64,000 nucleotides of DNA from Saprospiraceae bacterium (GCA_016715405.1 JADKAE010000051.1:1-64000), one strand, 5' to 3'; positions 19,803 to 28,361 are shown, counted from the first letter of the stretch. The notes: generated from the letters alone by a model not told the origin. Made by a program: numbers and translations.

Positions 19803-21691
19803 ATGTTCAAAGAAAAGACGGTTATCAAGGACTTCACCGGCCCTACCGCCAGTTACGAAGTATTAAATGGGTAAAACGCATTGCCGATTTTTGCAAACCA
19901 GACAACATCCATTGGTGCGACGGATCGGATGAAGAGTACAACCAAATGACCGGCCTATTGGTCGAGAAGGGCACTTTCATCCGCCTCAACCCCGAAAAAC
20001 GCCCCAACAGTTTTGCCTGTTTCAGCGACCCCAGCGACGTGGCGCGGGTAGAAGACCGCACCTTCATTTGCAGCATAAGAAAAGACGACGCCGGCCCTAC
20101 CAACAACTGGGTGGAGCCCAAAGAGATGAAAAAGACGCTGGAAGGCCTCATGGAGGGCTGCATGACCGGGCGCACCATGTACGTGATCCCCTTCTGCATG
20201 GGGCCGCTCGGTTCGCCGCTGTCGCGTATTGGTATCCAACTCACCGATTCCGAATACGTGGTCGTCAACATGAAAATCATGACCCGCATGGGCAGCAAAG
20301 TGTTGGAACAGCTCGGCGACGGTCCGTTTGTAAGATGCCTGCATACAGTAGGCGCGCCGCTGAAACCGGGCGACAAAGACGCCAAGTGGCCCTGTAATCC
20401 CGATACCAAATACATCGTACACTTCCCTGAAGAGCGCTACATCGTATCGTACGGCAGCGGCTACGGCGGCAACGCTCTGTTGGGTAAAAAATGTTTTGCC
20501 CTGCGCATCGCTTCGGTCATCGCCCGCGACGAAAACTGGCTGGCCGAACACATGCTCATCCTGGGTGTAGAGTCGCCTCAGGGAGAAAAAACCTACGTAG
20601 CAGCGGCCTTTCCCAGCGCCTGCGGCAAGACCAACTTCGCCATGCTCATTCCGCCCAAAGAAATGGATGGCTGGAAAGTGACCACCGTAGGCGACGACAT
20701 CGCCTGGATCAGGCACCATGAAGACGGCCGCCTATATGCCATCAACCCCGAGGCGGGGTATTTCGGCGTGGCGCCGGGCACCAACTACAAGACCAACCCC
20801 AACGCCATGGAATCCATCAGCAAAAACGCCATCTTCACCAACGTGGCGGTAACTGCTGACGGCGATATATGGTGGGAAGGCATGACCAAAGAAATCCCCG
20901 AAGGCCTCACCGACTGGCACGGCAAGCCCTACGACCCGGGCAGCGGCAAACCCGCCGCGCACCCCAACGCGCGATTCACGGCGCCGGCCAATCAGTGTCC
21001 GAGCATCGACAGCGAATGGGAAAATCCGAAGGGTGTGCCCATCAGCGCGTTCATCTTCGGCGGCCGCAGGAGCACCACCGTGCCGCTTGTATACCAGTCG
21101 TTCAACTGGAGTTTCGGGGCATACCTGGCCTCCACCATGGGCTCGGAGACCACCGCCGCCGCCTTTGGCGAGCAAGGCAAAGTGCGCCGCGATCCCTTTG
21201 CCATGTTGCCATTCACCGGCTACCACATGGCCGACTACTTCAACCACTGGCTCCAGTTTGGCCGCGACCTGCCCAACGCGCCCCGCATCTTCAACGTCAA
21301 CTGGTTCCGCAAAGACGAAGACGGCAACTTTGTCTGGCCCGGTTTCGGCGACAACATGCGTGTGTTGAAATGGATCATCGACCGCGTAAAAGGCCGCAGT
21401 TCAGCCGTAGAAAGTCCCATCGGCTGGATGCCCCGCTACCGCGATATGGACTGGACCGGCATCGATTTTTCGAAAGAAGAATTCGTCAAAATCATGTCCA
21501 TCGACCGAGAAGCCTGGAAAAAAGAGCTGCTCGCCCACGAAGAGCTGTTCTCGCAACTATACGACCACCTGCCCAAAGAATATTTCTTCATGCGCGAACT
21601 CCTCCTGTCGAGCCTCTGGCGCTCGCCGGAGCACTCGGATTGGGCAGCGAGAGAGTGTGAGAGGGAGAGAGGGAGAGGGAGAGATCCGTGA
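19803..21691 (+). CDS. pckG: Phosphoenolpyruvate carboxykinase (GTP)
   Basis: Interconverts oxaloacetate plus GTP with PEP, CO2 and GDP; cytoplasmic, first committed step of gluconeogenesis. The start is ATG 19803 (MFKEKTVIKDFTGPTASYEV); that frame breaks at 19868-19872, where one A is missing (tattaaatggg), and continues as WVKRIADFCKPDNIHWCDGS. Family landmarks: the P-loop with reactive cysteine FPSACGKTNFAML, the metal-binding GDDIAWIRHHEDG, the nucleotide-binding FGGRRSTTVPLVYQ and WFRKDEDG. A longer upstream reading in the second frame is only translated repeat. The last 12 residues (RECERERGRGRD) come from a purine heptad array that has overrun the natural end. Length otherwise fits the ~600-residue GTP class. 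Confidence 0.9.
21650..21690. repeat. GAGAGGGA purine tandem repeat overlapping the pckG end
   Basis: Tandem gagaggga/gagagaggga units encode the last residues and stop of pckG. The complementary pyrimidine text is at 24361-24410 and the same-sense text at 23794-23826. Confidence 0.65.
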
Positions 21692-21765
21692 TTCTGGCCA
21701 CGTTGTCTGAATCACGGATTTCGCGGAATTCTTGGATTCCACCGATTGTTTCTTCTGTTTTTTTC

Positions 21766-21855
21766 TTCCGTGAAATCCGTTTAATTCAGGAATCCGGATT
21801 CTAACACCGTAGCCGAATCACGGATCTCGCGGATTTGGGGATCCACGAATTGTTT
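21766..21855. repeat. ATCACGGATT repeat, copy 1
   Basis: A 90-bp block (ttccgtgaaatccgtttaat ... ggatccacgaattg) made of short CCGTGATT/AATCACGG units. A direct copy with about three quarters identity lies at 24006-24098, so the two bracket the TIR-TPR-FGE gene. More of the same units are at 21687-21750. Confidence 0.65.
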
Positions 21856-21949
21856 GCGCTACCTTGTCACCCCTGAGGCCCCCCGCCGTCACCTTCCCCT
21901 GAAAATTTTGTCATGCGTTAAAAACACTAAATTTAAGCCCAATAAAACT

Positions 21950-22433
21950 ACATCGACCCCTGAAACGTCCGTAGATATTTACGCGTACTGCACAACGACC
22001 TGATCTACAACGACCAGTTGAAAAATCCTGCGCCCGCTGCTCACCGGGCAAGTGAAAGTTGGGATGATCGCGACATCAAGCCGGGCGAGTGGGAGGCCGA
22101 GATCAAAGACGGCTATACGGCGCCGATGTCATCCTGTTGCTGGACAGTCCTGATTCGCTCGACTCCGATTATTTTACGGCAAAGAGTAAAGTCTCGCTCA
22201 GCGCCATGCAAAGGCGAAGCGGTGGTGGTGCCGGTCATCTTGCGCCTGCCTTGTGGGAAGACACCCCCATCGCTCTGAAGCGCGGCCACAAGCCAAACCG
22301 GTGACGCGTTGGCCGCCCAGGACGAAGCCTTCACCGACGTGGCCAAATACCGGGCAAAATCACCCAAACGTACCGCTGGAGCAAAACCGGATTAAAGGGA
22401 TATTGAAGGAAACGCCGGCAGTACGCCGCGGCC
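21950..22433 (+). pseudogene. TIR domain (N-terminal part of a TIR-TPR-FGE protein), frame-broken
   Basis: Read with several frame changes this gives a TIR domain: CHNDLIYNDQLK (box 1 region), then VKVWDDRDIKPGEWEAEIKD, YGADVILLLDSPDSLDSDYF (core strand, loop and the helix that carries the catalytic glutamate in NAD-cleaving TIRs), RGEAVVVPVILR and AKPVTRWPPQDEAFTDVAK. The order and spacing match bacterial TIR proteins that start regulatory or conflict genes. At least four indels are needed, near 21990, 22060, 22115 and 22250, so the catalytic glutamate cannot be read with confidence. It continues without a clear stop into the TPR segment. The exact start is not resolved. Confidence 0.6.
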
Positions 22434-22829
22434 GTGCAGGCCGCCGACCACCTGTATGCGCAGCAGCGCTGGGCCGAAGCCCGCAAGGAGTATTCCGATG
22501 CCCTGTCTTTGTGGCAATCCTCGTTTGAACCCGCCTCCGCAACGCTGCAAAGCCGCATTGCCGAATGCGACCAGGCCCTGCAAAGTGAAGCAGATTACGT
22601 CCGGCATATCGACAATGCCCGCCGCCACCTGCAACGCCAGGCCTGGCCCAAAGCCGCCGCCGAAGCGGCACAGGCGCTACGATTAAAGCCGGGCGACGAG
22701 CCGGCGCTACAACTGCAACAGCAGGCCACAAATATCCCGGTTCGGGAAAATACACCCCTCGCACCCACCCGCATATATGTGCTGGTGGCTGTATTGGCCG
22801 TCATTGTGGTAGCACGCCAATATGGGTAG
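22434..22829 (+). CDS. TPR-like repeat and membrane segment (middle part of the TIR-TPR-FGE protein)
   Basis: 131 codons: two helical-repeat units (LYAQQRWAEARKEYSDALSL and LQRQAWPKAAAEAAQALRLK) of tetratricopeptide character, then a single membrane helix (IYVLVAVLAVIVVA). In proteins of this type such a segment links an N-terminal signalling domain with a C-terminal formylglycine-generating-enzyme-like domain across the membrane. The upstream TIR and downstream FGE pieces lie on the same strand within 60 bases, so I treat all three as one gene split by indels rather than three genes. Confidence 0.55.
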   Translation: MQAADHLYAQQRWAEARKEYSDALSLWQSSFEPASATLQSRIAECDQALQSEADYVRHIDNARRHLQRQAWPKAAAEAAQALRLKPGDEPALQLQQQATNIPVRENTPLAPTRIYVLVAVLAVIVVARQYG

Positions 22830-22880
22830 CTAATAGCGGGAAATGAGGAGTACAACCCCCCACTCCAAGAAAATCCCTTG

Positions 22881-23651
22881 GCCGATGAAAATACTGCCCC
22901 CGACCGCTTTGTAAAAATCGAAGGCGGTACCTTCCAAATGGGGGATATTATGGGGGATAAAGAATACGATAACGAAACCCTGCACCCGGTAACGGTAGGC
23001 ACCTTTTACCTCTCGCCTTATGAGGTAACTTTCGAAGAATACGACCGCTACTGTGGCCGCAGAGAAAAACCGAGCGACCAGGGCTGGGGCCGGGCGGCCG
23101 ATCAGAAACGGTACGACAGGGAGTACGATTGGCGCAGCCGACAGGCAAATTGAAGCCGGTAAAACCATTAACGGCACAAAGAAGCGCCGACTGGAGCGCC
23201 AACGGCTACCGTCTGCCGACTGAAGCGGAGTGGGAGTATGCCGCCCGTGCAGTGAACGGCAAGGGCGGCGGCAAGGTGCGCTTTGGCAACGGCAAGGATA
23301 TTGCTGACTGGCGAGGAGATTAATTTTGATGGTATTAATGGAAAAGAGGCATATTTCATAACGGGCGAATATCGCCAAAAAACTACCCCCGTAGGCAACT
23401 TTTCATCCAACAGCCTGGGCCTGCACGATATGAGCGGCAATGTATGGGAGTTGTGCTGGGACTGGTATGGTACTTATCCAACAAGTTCCCAAACCGATCC
23501 CCAAGGCCCCGGTAGTGGCTCCCGCCGGGTTTACCGTGGCGGGTCGTGGAGCGACTACCCCGTCCACGCGCGTTGCGCTTCCGGAGCCGCAGCACCCCGG
23601 GCTTCCGCAGCATCGACCTCGGCTTCCCGCCTTGCCAGGGCGGCTCGTTAG
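22881..23651 (+). pseudogene. FGE-sulfatase (SUMF1-like) domain, C-terminal part, frame-broken
   Basis: The opening FVKIEGGTFQMGDIMGDKEY and VTVGTFYLSPYEVTFEEYDR is the classic start of the formylglycine-generating-enzyme-like fold. After a frame change near 23100 come YRLPTEAEWEYAARA, then near 23320 TPVGNFSSNSLGLHDMSGNV, WELCWDWYGTYPTS, RVYRGGSWSDYP, and in alternating frames RSRSTPGFRSIDLGF and RLARAAR to a TAG at 23649-23651. The catalytic cysteines of true formylglycine enzymes are not evident, so a binding or effector role is likelier. Such domains occur fused to TIR, caspase or kinase domains in bacterial conflict and signalling proteins. Confidence 0.65.
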
Positions 23652-23793
23652 TTTTGGTTTTTACCTTTTTACCTTGTTCGGGCCTGGGGGGCGATTGGGC
23701 GACTTTGGGACTGTGCGACCGGCCTCCCGTGCCGACTCCGCCAACATGGATGTTCGTTTCGACTCCGCTCATTTGGAGAATAAGTTTGAAGTT

Positions 23794-23861
23794 TGAGAGA
23801 GAGGGAGAGAGGGAGAGAGGGAGGGAAAGTCGTACAGTCCAACAGTCTAATAGTCCAACAA
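23794..23861. repeat. Purine repeat followed by AGTCGTACAGTC repeat
   Basis: Tandem gagaggga units (23794-23826), then agtcgtacagtccaacagtc and variants. Two repeat families lie head to tail in the 3' spacer of the FGE gene. Confidence 0.6.
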
Positions 23862-23897
23862 TTCGTTCACTGAACGGCCACCGATAACAGGATAGTT

Positions 23898-23922
23898 AGG
23901 AGGTGATTTGAAATCACCTCCT
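23898..23922. repeat. Perfect palindrome AGGAGGTGATTT
   Basis: Twelve bases and their exact complement separated by one base. The left arm contains a Shine-Dalgarno-like AGGAGG, but no gene starts after it. Related to the hairpin at 181-221. Confidence 0.6.
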
Positions 23923-24005
23923 GAATTTTCTCCGCTGTCAGGTTTGAGATGTCACCTTTTCTCATGCTTCGAAAAGATTACACCTCTTTGCAACTTGTTT
24001 TTCCT

Positions 24006-24155
24006 TTCCGTGAAATCCGGTCAATCTGTTCATCCGTGATTCTAACACCGCTGTCTGAATCACGGATTCCACGGATTTTTGGGATTCCACGGATTGTTGT
24101 CGGTTATCGGTTATTTTAATGAAATCAAGCATCCAACATCAAAAATCCAACATCC
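24006..24155. repeat. ATCACGGATT repeat, copy 2, plus CCAACATC heptads
   Basis: A direct copy of 21766-21855 (shared core ctaacaccg...gaatcacggat), followed at 24124-24155 by caagcatccaacatcaaaaa-type heptads also seen at 61622-61710. Confidence 0.65.
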
Positions 24156-24235
24156 TTACCCATCCTTCCGTATCACACATATCCTAGTTCAAAAATCCCG
24201 TGCCGGAAACGGCAGTGTACTCACCGAAGGCTTGT

Positions 24236-24340
24236 GATGCCGCGCCGGCGGCGCGGCGCGGGGGTGGCCCCACCCCCGTCACGCTTCGCGCGACACCCCC
24301 GCGAGCGGGGATAGGAGGCGCCCGTTGGGCGCTGCGGCGG
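24236..24340. repeat. GC-rich palindromes
   Basis: Several close stems (gccgcgccggcggcgcgg; cgggggtggccccacccccg; gggcgcc with ggcgccc-like partners) in a 100-bp block, unlike the surrounding base composition. It contains no gene and lies downstream of the aldo/keto reductase. Confidence 0.5.
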
Positions 24341-24360
24341 TTTTGCTATCGTGACAAGTC

Positions 24361-24415
24361 AAGTCAATGTCTCTCCCCTCTCTCCCTCTCTCCCTCTCCC
24401 CTCCCACACTCACCA
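24361..24415. repeat. Pyrimidine heptad repeat at the aldo/keto reductase stop
   Basis: A tctctcccctctctccctct-type array immediately 3' of the minus-strand reductase gene, complementary to the purine arrays at 21650 and 23794. Confidence 0.65.
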
Positions 24416-25393
24416 CTCCGGCTGCACCGGCTTATTGCCCAGTATTTCCTCAATGCGGCTGTCTATCTCGGGTGTAAGCAAGGGCACTACTGTGAACGAC
24501 TCCAGCGTCTCTTCGAATTGGTGCACCTTCGAGGCGCCGAGGATCACCGTGCTTACGTTGGGATTTTTGAGGCACCAGGCGATGGCCAGCTTGGCCAGGG
24601 AAACCCCCAATTCCTGGGAAAGGACTTGAAAACGGCGGACGGCCTCCAGCCTGTCGGCGGTCAGTTCCCGTTCGCGGAGCCATTCCATGCCTTTCATACT
24701 CATGCGGGTATCGTCGGGAGCGTCTTTGAGGTATTTGTCGGTGAGCACGCCCGAGGCCAACGGCGACCAGATGGTGGTACCCATGCCGATGTTTTTGAAG
24801 ATCTGGGCGTATTCTACTTCCATACGCCGGCGGTGGAACATGTTGTACTGCGGCTGCTCCATCACCGGGCCGATGAGGTGGAGCTCGCGGGCTACCATGT
24901 GTGCTTCCATGATCTCTTGCGCCGACCACTCCGAGGTGCCCCAATACAGGATTTTGCCCTGCTGTATGAGGTGGTTCATGGCCCAGACGGTCTCTTCGAT
25001 GGGCGTTTTTTTATCGGGCCGGTGGCAGAAAAAGAGGTCGAGGTAGTCGACCTGCAGGCGGCGCAGGGCGGCGTGGCAGGCCTCGATGATATGCTTGCGG
25101 CTCAAGCCGGTCTGGTTGGGCTTTTTGCCGCCGTCGCCGAAATATACTTTGCTCGACACCACAAAGGAGCTGCGCTCCCACTGCAGTTTATGCAGGATTT
25201 TGCCCATCACGATCTCCGATTGGCCGTGGGCGTAGGCTTCTGCGTTATCGAAAAAGTTGACGCCGTTGTCGTAAGCCTTGATCATCAGCTCTTCCGCTAC
25301 GTCGTCGCCAATCTGTTTGCCAAAGGTGAGCCAGGAGCCCAGTGAGAGTGCGCTCACTTGTAGTCCCGATTTGCCTAGTCGACGGTATTCCAT
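24410..25393 (-). CDS. Aldo/keto reductase (potassium-channel beta-subunit-like)
   Basis: NADPH-dependent oxidoreductase of the AKR superfamily, (beta/alpha)8 barrel, about 327 residues from ATG 25393 (MEYRRLGKSGLQVSALSLGS). The frame is open further upstream, but that extension is translated heptad repeat and I reject it. Landmarks: FDNAEAYAHGQSE with the catalytic Tyr, SSKVYFG with the catalytic Lys, DLFFCHRPD with His, and the nucleotide-binding WCLKNPNVSTVILGAS near the C-terminus. The sequence is closest in style to bacterial homologues of channel beta subunits. Substrate unknown. An IS element lies just upstream of it. Confidence 0.85.
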   Translation of the reverse strand: MEYRRLGKSGLQVSALSLGSWLTFGKQIGDDVAEELMIKAYDNGVNFFDNAEAYAHGQSEIVMGKILHKLQWERSSFVVSSKVYFGDGGKKPNQTGLSRKHIIEACHAALRRLQVDYLDLFFCHRPDKKTPIEETVWAMNHLIQQGKILYWGTSEWSAQEIMEAHMVARELHLIGPVMEQPQYNMFHRRRMEVEYAQIFKNIGMGTTIWSPLASGVLTDKYLKDAPDDTRMSMKGMEWLRERELTADRLEAVRRFQVLSQELGVSLAKLAIAWCLKNPNVSTVILGASKVHQFEETLESFTVVPLLTPEIDSRIEEILGNKPVQPEW

Positions 25394-25400
25394 GTTTGTG

Positions 25401-25437
25401 GTTTTTGTTGTCTGTTGTCTGTTCTCTGTTTGTCCTG
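25401..25437. repeat. TGTTGTCTGTTCTC heptad repeat, left arm
   Basis: Repeats of gttgtct/gttctct lie directly before the reductase start codon. The complementary array (aacagacaaccgagaacgga...) is at 27105-27152, on the other side of the IS element, suggesting one hairpin spacer that was split by the insertion. Confidence 0.6.
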
Positions 25438-25452
25438 CTGCCTGCCCCACCC

Positions 25453-25463
25453 TAACCCCTAAA
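25453..25463. repeat. Target-site duplication, left copy
   Basis: taacccctaaa, identical to 26967-26977 on the other side of the IS element. Confidence 0.8.
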
Positions 25464-26966
25464 CTACTCTATGCACACAACTTTTACAAAGATAAAATGT
25501 TAACTTGCGTTTTAAAAAAATATGATTATGACCAACCAGCTACCGGAGGCTCGCTTGGTAAAAAGGGGGCTCTAATCACCTCTGCCATGTTCGAGTCTCA
25601 GAGTGCCATCCTGAACCAATTTTGTGATACCCGTGCAGATTATGTAGGCGCATGCCGATTTTTCAACAACCCAAAGGTAAGCTTGGAGAACTTAATACAA
25701 ATAGGCGTAATCCCAAGCGTGGAGGCAGTCCAAGGCCAAGACGTACTATGCATTCAAGATACGTCGGAAATAGAGCTGACAAATAATTCGGGCAAGTATC
25801 GTTTGTCTGACCCCGACCTTGGGCCGCTGACCAAAGAGACGATGTGCGGCTTCCTGCTTCACCCTAGTTTGGTTTTGAATGCTGGCACAGGGTTTCCATT
25901 GGCATTGGCAGACATATATATATGGAACCGCAAGTTTGGAAAGGAAGATAAGCATGGACGCAACTACGCCAGCTTACCCATCGAGGAAAAAGAATCTTAT
26001 CGCTGGCCACAAAGAGCTGCGGCAGCCAAGGAGCAGTTAGCCAAAGCCAGGCAGGTTACTATTATAGCCGACCGGGAGGCAGACATCTATGAAGAATTTG
26101 CCTTGCTGCCTGATCAAAAGACTCACCTGTTGATCCGTTCAAAATCGAACCGCCAGTTGCATGGGCGCCCGGATAAACTGTTTGAGGCAATAGGCGCTGA
26201 GCCGGCTGCTGCTTGCATCACATTAGAAATTAAGGCCAACAAGAAGCGCTGCAACCGGACAGCTCAATTAGAAGTACGCTTTTTAAAGGTGAGGCTTCAA
26301 CGGCCCAAGAATGCTAACAAGCAATTGCCTGATCACGTGGGGCTTTACGTTGTAGAAGTCCGAGAACTTGCCCACAGCGTGCCAAAAGGCGAAGAGCCCA
26401 TCCTTTGGCGCTTATTGACTACCCATCCGGTAGATAACGCCGGACAGGCTTTGCAAATCGTGCAGTGGTATGCTTGGCGCTGGAATATTGAACAGCTTTT
26501 CCGGATCCTTAAAACAGAAGGGCTGCAAATACAGCGCAGCCAGTTAGAAAGCGGGATCGCGCTAAAGAAATTATGCGTCATGGCCTTGCAAACTGCCCTT
26601 CTAATCATGCAGTTGATTGCAGATCGGGATAATGAAAGCCAACAGCGGGCAACAATTATTTTCAGTAAAGAAGAATTGATATTTATGAAGGCCCTGATTT
26701 TGACGAAGCTCAATGGGAAGACTTCCTTGCAGCAGGACCCCCATCCTGAAAACAGCCTGGCCTGGGCTAGTTGGGCCATGGGAAGGTTAGGTGGCTGGAA
26801 GGGCTACCCTTCAGAATCTCCCCCCGGCCCTATTACCATGCTCCGAGGGCTCACAAAGTTCCAGCAACTCTTCGAGGGTTGGAGGCTGGCTCGGCAATTC
26901 GCCGATTGGCCAAGCCAGGGCCCGCCTGAACAAACTCGATAAGGGAAAGTTGTGTGCATAGAGTAG
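25464..26966. mobile_element. Intact IS4-family insertion sequence (1,503 bp)
   Basis: The ends are perfect inverted repeats of 21 bp (25464-25484 and 26946-26966, core actctatgcacacaactt). An 11-bp direct duplication of the target flanks them. One transposase gene fills the element. Complete ends, intact gene and exact duplication indicate a recent insertion. The target is a spacer palindrome: cccctaaagggg-type text flanks it and recurs at 27024-27043. Confidence 0.9.
25497..26942 (+). CDS. IS4-family transposase
   Basis: DDE transposase that cuts and pastes the element, 481 residues from ATG 25497, just inside the left inverted repeat. The open frame extends further left but outside the element. 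Catalytic residues: Asp in VLCIQDTSEIEL, Asp in VTIIADREADIYEEF, and the YREK signature with Glu in YAWRWNIEQLFRILK. The N-terminal DNA-binding part holds CRFFNNPKVSLENL, the TnpA-type motif of IS4/Tn5 relatives. The end lies four bases from the right inverted repeat. No frame break, unlike many neighbours. Confidence 0.9.
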   Translation: MLTCVLKKYDYDQPATGGSLGKKGALITSAMFESQSAILNQFCDTRADYVGACRFFNNPKVSLENLIQIGVIPSVEAVQGQDVLCIQDTSEIELTNNSGKYRLSDPDLGPLTKETMCGFLLHPSLVLNAGTGFPLALADIYIWNRKFGKEDKHGRNYASLPIEEKESYRWPQRAAAAKEQLAKARQVTIIADREADIYEEFALLPDQKTHLLIRSKSNRQLHGRPDKLFEAIGAEPAAACITLEIKANKKRCNRTAQLEVRFLKVRLQRPKNANKQLPDHVGLYVVEVRELAHSVPKGEEPILWRLLTTHPVDNAGQALQIVQWYAWRWNIEQLFRILKTEGLQIQRSQLESGIALKKLCVMALQTALLIMQLIADRDNESQQRATIIFSKEELIFMKALILTKLNGKTSLQQDPHPENSLAWASWAMGRLGGWKGYPSESPPGPITMLRGLTKFQQLFEGWRLARQFADWPSQGPPEQTR

Positions 26967-26977
26967 TAACCCCTAAA
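26967..26977. repeat. Target-site duplication, right copy
   Basis: taacccctaaa, exact match to 25453-25463. Confidence 0.8.
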
Positions 26978-27152
26978 GGGGAACCCAAGCTGCGAGCTGA
27001 GAAAACCCTTGCTGAGGAGGGCTCTCCCCTTTAGGGGCTGGGGGTGTGCGTATGGAAGCCGAAGCTTCATCAGTTCTCTGTTAAAGTACAATTAGCAAAG
27101 ATAAGGAACTGATAACAGACAACCGAGAACGGAGAACAGAGAACAGACAACG
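26978..27152. repeat. Spacer palindrome and GAGAACAGAC heptad repeat
   Basis: Contains the partner of the palindrome at the IS target (aaggggaaccc near 26976 with ctcccctttaggggc near 27026). The array aacagacaaccgagaacgga... at 27111-27152 ends three bases before the stop codon of the outer-membrane protein gene. Confidence 0.6.
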
Positions 27153-27154
27153 TC

Positions 27155-27869
27155 CTACTCCCTATAACTCGATTGAAACATCAACCTTGCATTGAGCCCG
27201 ATAGAATAGAGATTGCGGTTGAGGTCGTTTTCTTTTTGAGCACGCCGCGCATCCAGAATTTAAACGTAGGGGTGAGCACCATCATGAAGCGTTCGCTGAA
27301 GGCGTATTGCCAGCCGATACCGGTTTGGAAGGCGTAATTGACGGTGCGGAAATCGTCGGAGTCGGCTTGCTGGCTGGTACTGATGACCTTTTCGCTGCTG
27401 TAATAAATCGTATCGTATCGGTTGGTAGTATTAATACTGATGGCCGTGCCCAGCATAAAATAAAAAGCGCTGCGCTCGCCCAGCGACTGGTAGAAGTTGA
27501 CTTCGGCGGGGACTTCGAGGTAGCTGTTTTGGAACGCAAAGCGCCGCTGGCGGCCCAGAGGCAGGTTGGGATCGGCTTCGGGGTGTCTTCTTTCATGGTG
27601 CGGTAGCCGGCGTCCATGTAATTGATGCCGGTGTGGAAGCCCAGTTTTTTGCCGCGCCAGCCGGCGGTAATTCCTGCCGACCAGGAAGGACGGCTGACCT
27701 CGCGTTTTTCGATAGAGTCGATGGCCGGCTGCGAGATGTTAGTCAGGGCCACGAGCCGCCGGTTGGTGATGTTGGGGTAGAGGTTTAGTCCCCAGCGGAA
27801 AGTAGGTTGGGCGGTCAGAGCAGTAGCTGCGACCAGAAATAGCGCAAGCGCAATCAGTGGTTTCTTCAT
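27155..27869 (-). CDS. Outer-membrane beta-barrel protein, two frame breaks
   Basis: From ATG 27869 a signal peptide (LIALALFLVAATALTAQ) is followed by RWGLNLYPNITNRRL and SAGITAGWRGKKLGFHTGIN, alternating-strand text typical of small 8-10-strand barrels of the PorT/OMP_b-brl type. The frame shifts near 27580 and continues as SYLEVPAEVNFYQSLGERSA, FYFMLGTAISINTTNRYDTI, then shifts again near 27230 to NDLNRNLYSIGLNARLMFQS and SYRE with TAG at 27155. About 238 residues in all, a usual size. Function unknown. It is followed on the same strand by nothing; tmRNA lies upstream. Confidence 0.65.
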
Positions 27870-27933
27870 AAGGTGGATGTTTTCTTTCCTGATATATACG
27901 GGAAGAAACCGGGAATATTGCGTCTTAACGTTG

Positions 27934-28323
27934 TGGAGACGGCGAGAGTCGAACTCGCGTCCAGAGAAAGCATCCAATGGCCTTCTACATGCTTATCTTT
28001 CCATTGGTGTCTCGGCGCCGGGGGAGGTCGGAAAGCTTACCAAACCCGGAACCCAGCCCTGGATCTCGAATGCTGCGCCGGGCCAGCGCAGTATTCCAGC
28101 CTGATTGTGGTTGATGTACGGATGCGGCCCCAGTCAGGCGGAAGGCGAGGCGCACGTAGCGCGTGCATCGGCGTACAAAGGCCTTCTAATTCCTAGAATT
28201 AGGCAGCCATAGCAAAGAAGTGTTGCCACTTATGGTTTGACAGTACATTTGTTAACGGAGTGAACTATCCTGCTCCGGCATGCTTACCAACAGATTCTTA
28301 CCTGTCGATTCCAATACGTCCCC
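27934..28323 (-). ncRNA. ssrA: Transfer-messenger RNA (tmRNA)
   Basis: Rescues stalled ribosomes with SmpB. The 5' end GGGGACG (28323-28317) pairs with CGTCTCC (27941-27935) to form a 7-bp acceptor stem with one G-U. The 3' domain GCGAGTTCGACTCTCGC is a T-arm, and the 5' part has the GGAATCGACAGG D-like segment. CCA is not encoded. The tag region reads ATAAGT-GGC-AAC-ACT-TC..TTT-GCT-ATG-GCT-GCC-TAA. With one T restored in the TTT run it gives the tag GNTSFAMAA, and ATAAGT before the resume codon matches the usual TTAGTC position. As written, the frame is off by one base. Length 390 nt is normal. Confidence 0.92.
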
Positions 28324-28337
28324 ATTTTCCAAGTTTG

Positions 28338-28361
28338 ATAAGGGCCGTTGCCCTTATTTTT
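28338..28361 (+). terminator. Hairpin ATAAGGGC/GCCCTTAT with T-tail upstream of ssrA
   Basis: A perfect 8-bp stem, CGTT loop and five Ts on the plus strand. It lies 15 bases before the tmRNA start on the opposite strand, where a promoter would be expected, so its role is unclear; it may stop antisense transcription entering ssrA. Confidence 0.35.

Noticed and set aside
22881..23651. FGE-type domain as target of a diversity-generating retroelement
   Set aside because: FGE/C-type-lectin folds are frequent targets, but there is no reverse transcriptase, no accessory gene and no second copy of the 3' end with A-specific changes in the window.
24200..25345. Plus-strand open frame opposite the aldo/keto reductase
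   Set aside because: Antisense shadow; the minus strand carries a complete AKR family protein.
25394..25450. N-terminal extension of the aldo/keto reductase (MGQAAGQTENRQQ)
   Set aside because: Translated heptad repeat; family proteins start at MEYRRLGKSG.
27934..28323. A tRNA gene at the GAGTTCGACTCTCGC sequence
   Set aside because: The T-arm belongs to the tmRNA; its acceptor partner lies 380 bases away.
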